Shown here piece by piece: positions 1 through 8,077 of a stretch of DNA of 64,000 nucleotides (the first letter of the stretch is position 1; every line of letters begins with the position of its first letter). The DNA comes from Methylomonas rhizoryzae (GTDB taxonomy: Bacteria; Pseudomonadota; Gammaproteobacteria; Methylococcales; Methylomonadaceae), in the NCBI RefSeq assembly GCF_008632455.1, contig NZ_CP043929.1, positions 1,612,001-1,676,000 on the forward strand. Direction: 5' to 3'. Position numbers and translations under genes: made by a program. The notes under the pieces are model-generated. The model made no database searches, had not been told where the DNA came from, and saw nothing but the letters and a program-made list of their open reading frames with translations.

Positions 1-2417
1 TTAATCCCTTCTTTATAAGGTCTGTTATTTAAATCGTCAAGCCGCTGAAATTGCTGCCAAAAATGCGTCTTAATCCCTTCTTTATAAGGTCTGTTATTTA
101 AATTACGACCTAGCCGGATTTTTAATTCAATCAAAAGTCTTAATCCCTTCTTTATAAGGTCTGTTATTTAAATAAACAACACCATGGACTGCGTAGCACC
201 GTTGTGTCTTAATCCCTTCTTTATAAGGTCTGTTATTTAAATGTGCCAAACTCCAGGTCTGCAGCTGACCTGTCTTAATCCCTTCTTTATAAGGTCTGTT
301 ATTTAAATGTTTGGGGCACGAGCGTCAAGTCGTCGGACTACGTCTTAATCCCTTCTTTATAAGGTCTGTTATTTAAATCCGCGGTTAATTGCCCTGATGA
401 TTTATTCGATGTCTTAATCCCTTCTTTATAAGGTCTGTTATTTAAATTGAGATTTTAGAAACTGCACGAAAGATGAGAGACGTCTTAATCCCTTCTTTAT
501 AAGGTCTGTTATTTAAATGTCACATAACGCGACACGGTAGCCACTCCCGACGGTCTTAATCCCTTCTTTATAAGGTCTGTTATTTAAATTTTGTTCCGGG
601 TGACACATTGATTAACAACCACGGTCTTAATCCCTTCTTTATAAGGTCTGTTATTTAAATGTTACACAGACACTCGGATTAACGCTCGCGTTGGTCTTAA
701 TCCCTTCTTTATAAGGTCTGTTATTTAAATGATACGTACAAAAATCGACGAGGCGAGTGCCTGTCTTAATCCCTTCTTTATAAGGTCTGTTATTTAAATT
801 CCACCGTATTTAGACTACGACCAGCAACCAGGGGTCTTAATCCCTTCTTTATAAGGTCTGTTATTTAAATATACATTAACAGCAATAGCTCTTCCAGAAC
901 ACGTCTTAATCCCTTCTTTATAAGGTCTGTTATTTAAATCCCAAAAACACGGTATAAATTCCCAAACTAGTCTTAATCCCTTCTTTATAAGGTCTGTTAT
1001 TTAAATACCACCATCGCAAAAATCCACGGCCACGGCGTGTCTTAATTCCTTCTTTATAAGGTCTGTTATTTAAATTCATATGAGTGCAGCTAACTACACT
1101 TTTGCTCAGTCTTAATCCCTTCTTTATAAGGTCTGTTATTTAAATCTGCAATCGGATTCAAACCGCCGGGCAATAATGTCTTAATCCCTTCTTTATAAGG
1201 TCTGTTATTTAAATATCTATCAAAAAAGAAATGAGTTCTTCAGGGGCAGTCTTAATCCCTTCTTTATAAGGTCTGTTATTTAAATTCTAGAGAACGGCCA
1301 TTATGAGTACGTCGCTAACGTCTTAATCCCTTCTTTATAAGGTCTGTTATTTAAATGCTACAAAGTTCAAGCATTCAAGGTCAAAACCTTGAGTCTTAAT
1401 CCTTTCTTTATAAGGTCTGTTATTTAAATAAAATTATGGACGCCATTCTGGGTATTATTGCGTCTTAATCCCTTCTTTATAAGGTCTGTTATTTAAATGA
1501 TTCGACATGCGGGCGCTAGTGCTGCACAGTCTTAATCCCTTCTTTATAAGGTCTGTTATTTAAATCTTTTCTCGCTTTGCCGGACCTAGTAGACAGTCTT
1601 AATCCCTTCTTTATAAGGTCTGTTATTTAAATAGTTCGAGTTGACTGATACGGTTATCGCAAAATTGTCTTAATCCCTTCTTTATAAGGTCTGTTATTTA
1701 AATCGGTGTTTTCGCGCACTATGCAGTCGATATTACGTCTTAATCCCTTCTTTATAAGGTCTGTTATTTAAATCCGCATTAGTGCCTATGAGTGGCATCT
1801 ATTTAAAAGTCTTAATCCCTTCTTTATAAGGTCTGTTATTTAAATCGCAGAGTTTGCGGCTGATATTACACCCAGCGCGGGTCTTAATCCCTTCTTTATA
1901 AGGTCTGTTATTTAAATACAATGTTCGGCGGAAATAATGCAGAACAATACGTGTCTTAATCCCTTCTTTATAAGGTCTGTTATTTAAATGAATACTTTTA
2001 ACCGTGACTCTTTAGAGTCAATTAGTCTTAATCCCTTCTTTATAAGGTCTGTTATTTAAATCCATCCACCAACACAGTAAAAGCATCATTCGCGCAAGTC
2101 TTAATCCCTTCTTTATAAGGTCTGTTATTTAAATAACTAACAGAGTGGATAATTAAGGCCCTGAATAGCGGTCTTAATCCCTTCTTTATAAGGTCTGTTA
2201 TTTAAATTTGCCAGTCTCGCAAGAGATGCAAGAACAACTAGGTCTTAATCCCTTCTTTATAAGGTCTGTTATTTAAATTGGGATACTGAGGAGAACGACA
2301 TGAAAAAAATGTCTTAATCCCTTCTTTATAAGGTCTGTTATTTAAATAATGGGTGTTTACGACTTATATGCTAATAACTCGTCTTAATCCCTTCTTTATA
2401 AGGTCTGTTATTTAAAT
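1..2417 (-). CRISPR. CRISPR array, 35 repeats / 34 spacers, left end cut by window
   Basis: A 37-bp repeat that starts gtcttaatccc and ends gttatttaaat on the plus strand recurs every 66-73 bases. I count 35 copies, at 1 (lacking its first three bases at the window edge), 67, 137, 206, 272 and so on to 2381-2417. The 34 spacers between them are 29-36 nt and unrelated to one another. Only two copies carry obvious variants, single C-to-T changes in the repeats at 1039 and 1393; neither is terminal. Read on the minus strand the repeat ends in gggattaagac, the 3' end usual for type III repeats, so I infer transcription leftwards with the leader-proximal end at 2417, beside the cas genes. Cas6 at 13993-14964 would process the transcript. 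The array continues beyond position 1. Confidence 0.97.
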
Positions 2418-2490
2418 CGCTTGATGGTATTCTCCTTTTGGTTTCAATGGGTTGGAAATGGGGTTGCCAAGATTTTTCATTTTTCTACTG
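2418..2490 (-). promoter_or_regulatory. candidate CRISPR leader
   Basis: These 73 bases lie between the last repeat and the stop codon of the Card1/Can2-like gene. If the array is transcribed on the minus strand, as the repeat's 3' end suggests, this is the leader-proximal flank. It is AT-rich and contains no gene. I see no convincing -35/-10 pair, so the array promoter may sit partly inside the 3' end of the neighbouring gene, or the array may be read through from the cas operon. The assignment rests on position only. Confidence 0.4.
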
Positions 2491-3621
2491 TTATCTATGG
2501 GCTGTCAGCCAGTCATGCAGGTGATGTTGTAAATTTCTCAGGTCGGTTTTGCAGCAGAGTGCGATTTTCAGGTCCCTGGCGCGGGCGCGCGTGGCTTTGC
2601 CGGGGTCGTTAAAACTAACCAACATGGCTTTGGCTTGCAGGCCACCGATCAAGTCGCGCAGGCTGTCGAGTTTATACAAGACGTCGGCGTTCTTTTCAAA
2701 TTGCTTGGTTTTGCATTCGATCAAGTGCAGGCGGTTGGCCCTGATCAAACCCACGTCGATCTCATTTTTAACCGGGGTTTTTCCGGCGGGTTGGCGTTGA
2801 ATAGTGACGTTGCAGGCGATATCCTGAATATTCAACGTTTTTTTCAGATTCAAACAAATCCCGTAGGTATGTAGCTCCAGCCAACCGCCGTTGGTCATGA
2901 AACGGGCGTCGGCATCGGTAAAGCGCAGGCGATGGCCGCTGATACGACACGTACCTGCTCGTTCGAATAATTCCAATAATTCCCACAGCATGGGTTTCGA
3001 TTGCGGTCCGTGCTCCACTTCGACCGTCAGCGTGGGATTGTCAGCCTTATAGGCCAGGTAATTGAGCGCACCCAGGTCGTCGGCGTAGCGCTCTATGTCG
3101 GTTAGCAGAGTTTCGGTTAGGGTTCTGATTTCGGGCCTGACGCCGTGCGGTTCCGGAATGTCGACCTGGCAGGCGCCGTAAGCCATTAGATATTCTTTAA
3201 GCTTTAGCCTGTCCGCCAGCTCGTGCGACGCCTGTTTGGGCGATAACCACAGCAGACTGTCTCGCTCGGGGTGAACGTAATAAATGGGCGCATTCATACT
3301 CCGAAAGGCTTCATACGCGGCGATGCTCATCAGTTTGGTGCCGCCGGTGGCATTGAGGGCTAGTTCGCCGTCGGCGGTTGCTCCGAGGATGTCCAATACC
3401 GCATCGCTGATTTGGCTGGCGTCCCAGGCATCGTCGATTGGGTATTGTTCGACGTTAATGCCGCGCGGTTTAAAGATCGCTTCCAGGGCGTTGGCGCGTT
3501 CGCGCATGTCCGGGCTGACCAACATCAACACTTTTTTTGGTTTGATGGCTTCATCCAGCATGGGGGTGAGGTTGGGGATCGGCTGGGCGGAGACGAGAAT
3601 CAGGTGGGCTGTGGGTTTCAT
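2491..3621 (-). CDS. can2: Card1/Can2-type CARF nuclease (cyclic-oligoadenylate-activated)
   Basis: A 376-residue protein with an N-terminal CARF domain (start MKPTAHLILVSAQPIPN; ligand-loop motif NATGGTK) and a C-terminal PD-(D/E)xK nuclease with D289, E302 and K304 (NEIDV...IECKT). Family members bind cyclic tetra-adenylate made by Cas10 and then cut or nick DNA and/or RNA. The open frame extends 43 residues upstream, but that part is only translated REPIN palindrome, so I start at the ATG at 3619-3621, which matches the family N-terminus. No clear ribosome-binding site precedes it. It is the last protein gene before the array and is separated from the rest of the operon by a RAYT gene and two REPINs. 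Whether it prefers DNA or RNA cannot be read from sequence. Confidence 0.88.
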   Translation of the reverse strand: MKPTAHLILVSAQPIPNLTPMLDEAIKPKKVLMLVSPDMRERANALEAIFKPRGINVEQYPIDDAWDASQISDAVLDILGATADGELALNATGGTKLMSIAAYEAFRSMNAPIYYVHPERDSLLWLSPKQASHELADRLKLKEYLMAYGACQVDIPEPHGVRPEIRTLTETLLTDIERYADDLGALNYLAYKADNPTLTVEVEHGPQSKPMLWELLELFERAGTCRISGHRLRFTDADARFMTNGGWLELHTYGICLNLKKTLNIQDIACNVTIQRQPAGKTPVKNEIDVGLIRANRLHLIECKTKQFEKNADVLYKLDSLRDLIGGLQAKAMLVSFNDPGKATRARARDLKIALCCKTDLRNLQHHLHDWLTAHR

Positions 3622-3656
3622 GGGCGGTTTGTTCGGTTTGGTTGCGATGTTTGTCT

Positions 3657-3717
3657 GTAGGAGCGACGCATAGTCGCGATTTGTATGGTGAATATCGCGA
3701 CTATGCGTCGCTCCTAC
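3657..3717. repeat. REPIN-type palindrome, left flank of RAYT
   Basis: A 61-bp imperfect palindrome beginning gtaggagcgacgcatagtcg and ending in its complement cgctcctac. It is identical in sequence and orientation to the copy at 4166-4226. The two bracket the RAYT transposase gene, as expected if that enzyme or a relative mobilises them. It lies upstream of the Card1/Can2-like gene and is translated in frame in a spurious N-terminal extension of that gene. Confidence 0.9.
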
Positions 3718-3728
3718 GAATTCGGGTT

Positions 3729-4244
3729 TTAGAACCATATCGCATCCCAATGAGGATAGTCGCCGATGCGTTCCACTAATCCGGCGCGCAAGGGATTGGC
3801 GATGATGTAGCGCGCCAGGTTTTTCAATTCCTCCTCTTGGCGCACGGCATGGTCGTGAAAACCGGCTTGCCAGACGGGGTTGCCTATTTGTTTGGCTGAT
3901 GCGGCTTTGACGGCCTGTACCAGTTGCGATAGCGATTTACTTTGTCCCAGCGTCAACAGCCAATGCAAGTGATCGGGCATGACCACGTAAGCCAGGGTAT
4001 CCGCGGTCATGCGGCGTTGTTCGAAGATCAAGGCCCGCACCACAAGCCGCGCCGCGTGGAAATCGGCGAAAACCGGGCGCCGATACTGGGTAACGGTTGT
4101 AATCAGATAGGTTTGCCCGGCAATGGCAACCCGGCCTTTGCGTAAATTACCGCCCTCGGGTTTTTGTAGGAGCGACGCATAGTCGCGATTTGTATGGTGA
4201 ATATCGCGACTATGCGTCGCTCCTACAGGCGCTCTCGCAGGCAT
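3729..4244 (-). CDS. REP-associated tyrosine transposase (RAYT)
   Basis: A 171-residue Y1/TnpA-REP family protein (IS200/IS605-like HUH-related enzyme) that acts on REP/REPIN palindromes as single-stranded DNA. Supporting motifs are LRKGRVAIAGQTYLITTVTQ near the start, the histidine motif MPDHLHWLL, the HDHAVRQEEE segment, and the tyrosine helix ARYIIANPLRAGLV with the candidate catalytic Tyr. Its start is odd: family members begin just before LRKGR, but here no ATG, GTG or TTG lies between the REPIN and that motif. The first in-frame ATG (4244) is upstream of the palindrome, so 21 residues would be encoded by REPIN sequence. Another in-frame ATG is at 4268. Either the enzyme tolerates this extension or the insertion displaced its start. 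Confidence 0.85.
   Translation of the reverse strand: MPARAPVGATHSRDIHHTNRDYASLLQKPEGGNLRKGRVAIAGQTYLITTVTQYRRPVFADFHAARLVVRALIFEQRRMTADTLAYVVMPDHLHWLLTLGQSKSLSQLVQAVKAASAKQIGNPVWQAGFHDHAVRQEEELKNLARYIIANPLRAGLVERIGDYPHWDAIWF
4166..4226. repeat. REPIN-type palindrome, right flank of RAYT
   Basis: A 61-bp copy identical to the one at 3657-3717, in the same orientation. It overlaps the 5' part of the RAYT reading frame and sits between the Csm6-like gene (ends 4252) and the RAYT core. Confidence 0.9.
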
Positions 4245-4251
4245 GGGCCAA

Positions 4252-5508
4252 TCAGCCTCGATAGACATCAGGCAATTGCGGCGGCATTTGTTTGATGCCG
4301 GCTTTGGTGGCCTCTTCAAGCAGCATGGGGATGAAATGCTCGTTAAGCCATTGTTCGATGAGTTGCCAGTTGGCGCGACTGATCGGCTCAAAGCCGTGCG
4401 CCAGAATAGAGTTGTTGCGGATTTTCAAATGGTTCAGCAACTCTTTTTCCTGTTGCCGGATGAACTGCGCGGCGGGGCCTTGGGTGTGGTGTTTGACCAA
4501 CTGCCAGGCATCGAATAAGCCGACTTGATATTTGCCGTCGCGGTTGGGTTTTAAATTCATTGCCGTGGGGATTTGTTCGGCCTGTATATCCCCGGTTTTG
4601 AGGTTGCATTGGGTTTGCAGTAGCCATTGCGCCGTCCATTCGATCAGCCGATAGATACGGGCGATGGCGTCATCGTAACGACCTTGGGCGGCGCGGCGCT
4701 GGGCGTTGCGATACAGATCGAATAGGCGGGCGGCATCGCGTTTCTCGGGTTTTATATCATTTAGGGCCCGCGCGACATTCAGGTAGCGGTTGAGCGATTC
4801 TGAAGCATAGTGCTGCAAAATCTGGAATGCGGTTTGATGGTTAAAGTTATCCCATTCGGCAAAGGCCCGGCTCAATTCTCGCAAGCGGGTGTATTCGTTT
4901 CTCATGCCTTTGGGCGGTTTGAATTGCTCCAAACCGGCAACGGCTTCGCTGTAGGCATAACGGCTCCAGGTTTGCCGATACGGCGCACTCAGTCGTTGGT
5001 AGCGAATTTGCTGACAATCCGCACTGTCGGAGAATTGCGAGCCGTCCTGGACTTTGATCAAATCGCTGCGGGTACCAGTGACCAGTTTCAGTTCGACATC
5101 CGGGTGTTCCAGCGCAGCCATCACCAAACCGGCGCTCATGGATTTGGTGCCGCCGGTGTAATCGGCGGCAATTTTGGCAGCGGGGTAGCGGGCAGTTAAG
5201 TCATCTATAACTTGGCTACAATCAAGATAAATACGATCCAAATCGTCGGCCAGAGTGATCTTGATCTCGAACTGATTGGGATTGAGGCCAGTTTGGGCGG
5301 GAATGTTGGGCAGACTGGGTTTTTCATCCGCAAACTTGTCTTTGATGCAACTGCCTGTTCCCTCTATTTGTAAATTGGAGCCCGCTTTACCGGTGGCGGG
5401 ATCTTTGTCGGTGCAGATAAACACCACGTAATCCGGGTGCATATCGTTAATGGCGCTGACGATGGGTTGGTGGCTGCCGCCAACGGTGCAGATGAGGACT
5501 TGGGTCAT
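4252..5508 (-). CDS. csm6: Csm6-type CARF-HEPN ribonuclease (TIGR02710-like)
   Basis: 418 residues. The N-terminus MTQVLICTVGGSHQPIV and the motif DYTGGTKSMSAGL define a CARF cyclic-oligoadenylate sensor. The C-terminal half is helical with a HEPN signature RNNSILAH (R364, H371; R-X6-H), the ribonuclease active site of Csm6/Csx1 proteins. On target RNA binding, Cas10 makes cyclic oligoadenylates that switch on this non-specific RNase. The arrangement resembles the TIGR02710 family more than classical Streptococcus Csm6; that is from memory. It is separated from upstream yoeB by a REPIN, so it may be transcribed by read-through or from its own promoter. No strong ribosome-binding site is visible. 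Confidence 0.88.
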   Translation of the reverse strand: MTQVLICTVGGSHQPIVSAINDMHPDYVVFICTDKDPATGKAGSNLQIEGTGSCIKDKFADEKPSLPNIPAQTGLNPNQFEIKITLADDLDRIYLDCSQVIDDLTARYPAAKIAADYTGGTKSMSAGLVMAALEHPDVELKLVTGTRSDLIKVQDGSQFSDSADCQQIRYQRLSAPYRQTWSRYAYSEAVAGLEQFKPPKGMRNEYTRLRELSRAFAEWDNFNHQTAFQILQHYASESLNRYLNVARALNDIKPEKRDAARLFDLYRNAQRRAAQGRYDDAIARIYRLIEWTAQWLLQTQCNLKTGDIQAEQIPTAMNLKPNRDGKYQVGLFDAWQLVKHHTQGPAAQFIRQQEKELLNHLKIRNNSILAHGFEPISRANWQLIEQWLNEHFIPMLLEEATKAGIKQMPPQLPDVYRG

Positions 5509-5532
5509 GGTGTAAACATTGGTTGAGTTGTT

Positions 5533-5588
5533 GTAGGAGCGACGCCAGTCGCGAGCTTGTTTGACATCGCGACTGGCGTCGCTCCTAC
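5533..5588. repeat. REPIN-type palindrome (gccagtcgcgag subtype)
   Basis: A 56-bp palindrome, gtaggagcgacgccagtcgc to cgctcctac, between yoeB and the Csm6-type gene. Its arms match the copy at 6203-6259 better than those around RAYT, so at least two subfamilies are present. Confidence 0.88.
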
Positions 5589-5602
5589 AGTTGGTCCTGC
5601 AT

Positions 5603-5857
5603 TCAGTAATGGTATCGGCATTGCACGATAGTCACGGTGGCAGTATCGGCCTTGTAAACCAGCCGATGTTCGCGGTCTATGCGCCGGGACCAGTAGCCGG
5701 ACCAATGGTGTTTAAGCGGTTCGGGATCGCCAATCCCGGTGAAGGGGTGGCGTTTGATGTCTTCGATCAGGGTGTTGATCCGTTTGAGCAGCTTTTTATC
5801 GGTGGCCTGCCCATACAAGTAATCGTCCCAAGCGGTGGTGGCCCAAGCCAGGATCAT
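5603..5857 (-). CDS. yoeB: YoeB toxin, ribosome-dependent mRNA endonuclease
   Basis: 84 residues, the same length as E. coli YoeB. The catalytic residues align by position: E46 (DPEPLKH), R65 (REHRLVYK) and the C-terminal H83-Y84 (CRYHY). YoeB binds the ribosomal A site and cleaves mRNA. Its start overlaps the 3' end of yefM by 4 bp, typical translational coupling. The pair is embedded in the type III-A operon on the same strand. Confidence 0.95.
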   Translation of the reverse strand: MILAWATTAWDDYLYGQATDKKLLKRINTLIEDIKRHPFTGIGDPEPLKHHWSGYWSRRIDREHRLVYKADTATVTIVQCRYHY

Positions 5858-6108
5858 GGCTCAATCAAGTCACGGGTGACGGCTTTGCCTGCCTCCACTT
5901 CCGCGATGGCTTGGTTCAAACGCTGGGCATTGACCGGGCTGGCCATTAGGTATGCGGTTTCCTCGAACGACTTGTAATCTTCCAGCGACAATATCACCGC
6001 CGGTTTGCCATTTTGGCGAGTGACCAGCACCGGGTTATGGTCGTCGTTGACTTTATCGAGGATGCTGGCGAGATTGCTGCGCAAGGTTGAGTAATTGATG
6101 GTATCCAT
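5854..6108 (-). CDS. yefM: YefM antitoxin and autorepressor
   Basis: 84 residues of the Phd/YefM family (start MDTINYSTLRSNLASILDKV; middle VLVTRQNGKPAVILSLEDYK). The N-terminal part dimerises and binds DNA; the acidic C-terminal tail (residues ~60-84) would wrap and neutralise YoeB. A GGAG ribosome-binding site lies about 7 bases upstream of the ATG at 6108. It probably represses its own promoter at 6139-6167 together with YoeB. Confidence 0.95.
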   Translation of the reverse strand: MDTINYSTLRSNLASILDKVNDDHNPVLVTRQNGKPAVILSLEDYKSFEETAYLMASPVNAQRLNQAIAEVEAGKAVTRDLIEP

Positions 6109-6138
6109 GGGTGGCTCCGTGTTTATATGCTTGTCGGC

Positions 6139-6167
6139 ATTGTAAGAGTACTTATTTTTGTACGCAA
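6139..6167 (-). promoter_or_regulatory. yefM-yoeB promoter with overlapping operator
   Basis: On the minus strand there is TTGCGT (-35), 17 bases, then TACAAT (-10), about 31 bases before the yefM ATG. Two GTAC cores lie in and beside the spacer at 6148-6151 and 6160-6163, 12 bp apart centre to centre. That is the spacing known for the paired TGTACA-core operator of E. coli yefM-yoeB. The cores here are shorter than the E. coli consensus. The inference is that the TA pair is autoregulated independently of the cas promoter. Confidence 0.6.
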
Positions 6168-6202
6168 TCGACGATTTTTGACCAAGTGTGGTAACGGTGC
6201 GC

Positions 6203-6259
6203 GTAGGAGCGACGTCAGTCGCGAGCTTGATTTGAAATCGCGACTGGCGTCGCTCCTAC
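6203..6259. repeat. REPIN-type palindrome overlapping the csx16 3' end
   Basis: A 57-bp palindrome, gtaggagcgacgtcagtcgc to cgctcctac, related to the 5533-5588 copy. Positions 6215-6259 are translated as the last codons and stop of the csx16 reading frame. Confidence 0.88.
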
Positions 6260-6574
6260 AAAATAGCCTTTAATCATTCCAGGCCTGGCGGCGTCGTTAG
6301 CTCGTCGTTCCAGCCGAGCGCCGCATTCGGCCATTTGCGCGGCGCTTAATTCCTGCCCCCGCCATTGTTCCGGCGCGTTCAGCGATAGATGCAAATAAAC
6401 CGCGCTTTTGTTACAGACTTTCGCCGCCAAATTGACCGGCAAACTGCCGATGATGGTGTCGCCCGGCTGAACGAGATCGATGTCCAGATGAGCGATTTGC
6501 CGATCCACGCTGATGCCTTGTTGCTCGGCCCAGGCAATAGCGCCGGGGTGGCGGGGGATGAAGTAGGTGGGCAT
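6215..6574 (-). CDS. csx16: Csx16 family CRISPR-associated protein (putative ring nuclease)
   Basis: 119 residues from the ATG at 6574, with AAGG 7 bases upstream. The core MPTYFIPRHPGAIAWAEQQG, the HLDIDLVQPGDTIIGSLP segment and the conserved C-terminal helix (AECGARLERR) fit the VVA1548/TIGR02620 (Csx16) family. Recent surveys of type III loci place Csx16 among ring nucleases that degrade cyclic tetra-adenylate and so switch off CARF effectors; that role is family knowledge, not visible here. The last ~15 residues (VGATPVAIS...) are translated REPIN, so the native C-terminus has probably been replaced. It starts 2 bp after the csm5 stop codon, so the two are likely coupled. Confidence 0.82.
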   Translation of the reverse strand: MPTYFIPRHPGAIAWAEQQGISVDRQIAHLDIDLVQPGDTIIGSLPVNLAAKVCNKSAVYLHLSLNAPEQWRGQELSAAQMAECGARLERRANDAARPGMIKGYFVGATPVAISNQARD

Positions 6575-6576
6575 GG

Positions 6577-7998
6577 TTAACCTTGTTCGTAAATGGCTTT
6601 GGCTTGTCGAGCGGATTTGCCATTGGGTTCGTCCCACCAACCTTCGGCCAGCCAGCGGTTTTTGATGTCGGTTAATGCCGCTTGTTTTTCGGGCCCATCG
6701 GGCAAGGCTCCCCAAGCTTCTGCAAGTGCTTTTCCGCGCAGCGCATCTTTTTCTGAGCTGCGATTTTGCTGGGCAATTTGTACCAGCTTTTGATTGACCC
6801 AAGCCGATTGTGCTGCGCTGGTTTGTTGCTGAGTTTGTTGTTTTTCCAGCTTGTCTGCTACCAATTCGTATGGGGTTAGCCGCACCCAACCCATAGGAAG
6901 CTTGGGCTCGCCGGAAACCGCCAAGCGGCGGGTTTTTGGAAACGGTTTACCCATGCGACCAAGGTTAAACAGTTCTCTGAAGATTTTTACCTGTTCATCA
7001 GAGGCCCAGTCGCCAGTCATGCCCCGCCAACCGCTGCCCCAGGACATTTGCAAGTAAGCTGATTGTTGATCTTGTTTCATCATGCTCAAAATGCGTTGGC
7101 ATTCTTGCTCCGGTGCCGATTTGCCTTGGTCTTTATAAAACTGGATTTCTCGTTGTAAGCGGTATTTGGCGTGTTGGTTGAGGCGTTGCCGTAAGTCGTC
7201 GAAGTCTTTTGGCGCAATGGTTGAAATTGTTCCTGCCTGCTGCCATTTGCTGACGTCACTGAGTAAAAAGCCGTCCCATTGCAAGGTCAGCAATCCAAGC
7301 GCGGATGGCTGTAATACTTCGGCATAAATGCCATCACCATCATGCCAATTATCAAAACTTTTCTTTTTGGTCATGCTGCGCCAACGAGTTTCGTTTAACC
7401 AGCGAATGTCGGCCAAACGCAAGTCTGAGTTGGCGAATAGGGTGTCTTTGACTTTGAAAGAGCGGAAAATGTCTTGTTTGGCATCTTTTCCCAACAAAGC
7501 CCACATCAGATTATTTGCAGCCGATTTAGGATTTGGCTTTTTACCGGGAATCGACTTCGGCAACAATCCAGCAATCATTTTTGAGAGGACTTCATTCTTA
7601 TCGGCGACTCTCAACCACTCCGCAATCAACGCCGTGCGAATAGCGCCCTTGATCGCCGATCCCTGCAAATAAGGCCGGTTCATGGCATCTTTCAATTGTT
7701 CCCGAAATTTCTCCGGTACTTTAGCTGTGGTACCCAGCCAGGGTAACCGATAGCCGAAATCCTGACCTGCCGCTGTCACCCAATCGCTTAAGCGATTGCC
7801 CGCTAACAATTGCGCATCCAATGCCAGATTGCCGGAAGCCACGGCATTAAAGCTGGCTTGTTGGTCGACGATAAAGGCCATCTGGTTGCGCTCGATATAA
7901 TCCAGTTCTTTGAACAGCTCAGCGCCGGAACCGGATTGCGTGGGGGTAATGATTTCCAGACCCAATTTGACTGTTTGATTGATACCTTTCATGCTCAT
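6577..7998 (-). CDS. csm5: Csm5, type III-A RAMP subunit
   Basis: 473 residues. Csm5 caps the crRNA 3' end of the Csm complex and helps recruit nucleases for crRNA maturation. Family marks are the glycine-rich PYLQGSAIKGAIRTAL segment (~115-130), WGSGWRGMTGD (~320-330) and FPKTRRLAV (~355-365). The length is somewhat above the usual ~350-400. The C-terminal ~90 residues are Gln/Ala-rich and helical, probably an extension. Start at 7998 (MSMKG) or at the second ATG at 7992; the ribosome-binding site is weak. A REPIN separates it from csm4, with csx16 directly downstream. Confidence 0.9.
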   Translation of the reverse strand: MSMKGINQTVKLGLEIITPTQSGSGAELFKELDYIERNQMAFIVDQQASFNAVASGNLALDAQLLAGNRLSDWVTAAGQDFGYRLPWLGTTAKVPEKFREQLKDAMNRPYLQGSAIKGAIRTALIAEWLRVADKNEVLSKMIAGLLPKSIPGKKPNPKSAANNLMWALLGKDAKQDIFRSFKVKDTLFANSDLRLADIRWLNETRWRSMTKKKSFDNWHDGDGIYAEVLQPSALGLLTLQWDGFLLSDVSKWQQAGTISTIAPKDFDDLRQRLNQHAKYRLQREIQFYKDQGKSAPEQECQRILSMMKQDQQSAYLQMSWGSGWRGMTGDWASDEQVKIFRELFNLGRMGKPFPKTRRLAVSGEPKLPMGWVRLTPYELVADKLEKQQTQQQTSAAQSAWVNQKLVQIAQQNRSSEKDALRGKALAEAWGALPDGPEKQAALTDIKNRWLAEGWWDEPNGKSARQAKAIYEQG

Positions 7999-8015
7999 AA
8001 ACCTATGTTGGCTTG

Positions 8016-8075
8016 GTAGGAGCGACGCATAGTCGCGATTCTAAAATGTTGATTGCGACTGTGCGCCGCTCCTAC
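8016..8075. repeat. REPIN-type palindrome between csm4 and csm5
   Basis: A 60-bp imperfect palindrome, gtaggagcgacgcatagtcg to ccgctcctac, with several arm mismatches (gattgcgactgtgcgcc). It fills almost the whole csm4-csm5 gap, ending 2 bp before the csm4 stop and 17 bp before the csm5 start. Confidence 0.85.
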
Positions 8076-8077
8076 GG

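Noticed and set aside
2421..2612. short plus-strand frame next to the CRISPR array
   Set aside because: It overlaps the leader-side flank and the 3' end of the Card1/Can2-like gene, with no family resemblance.
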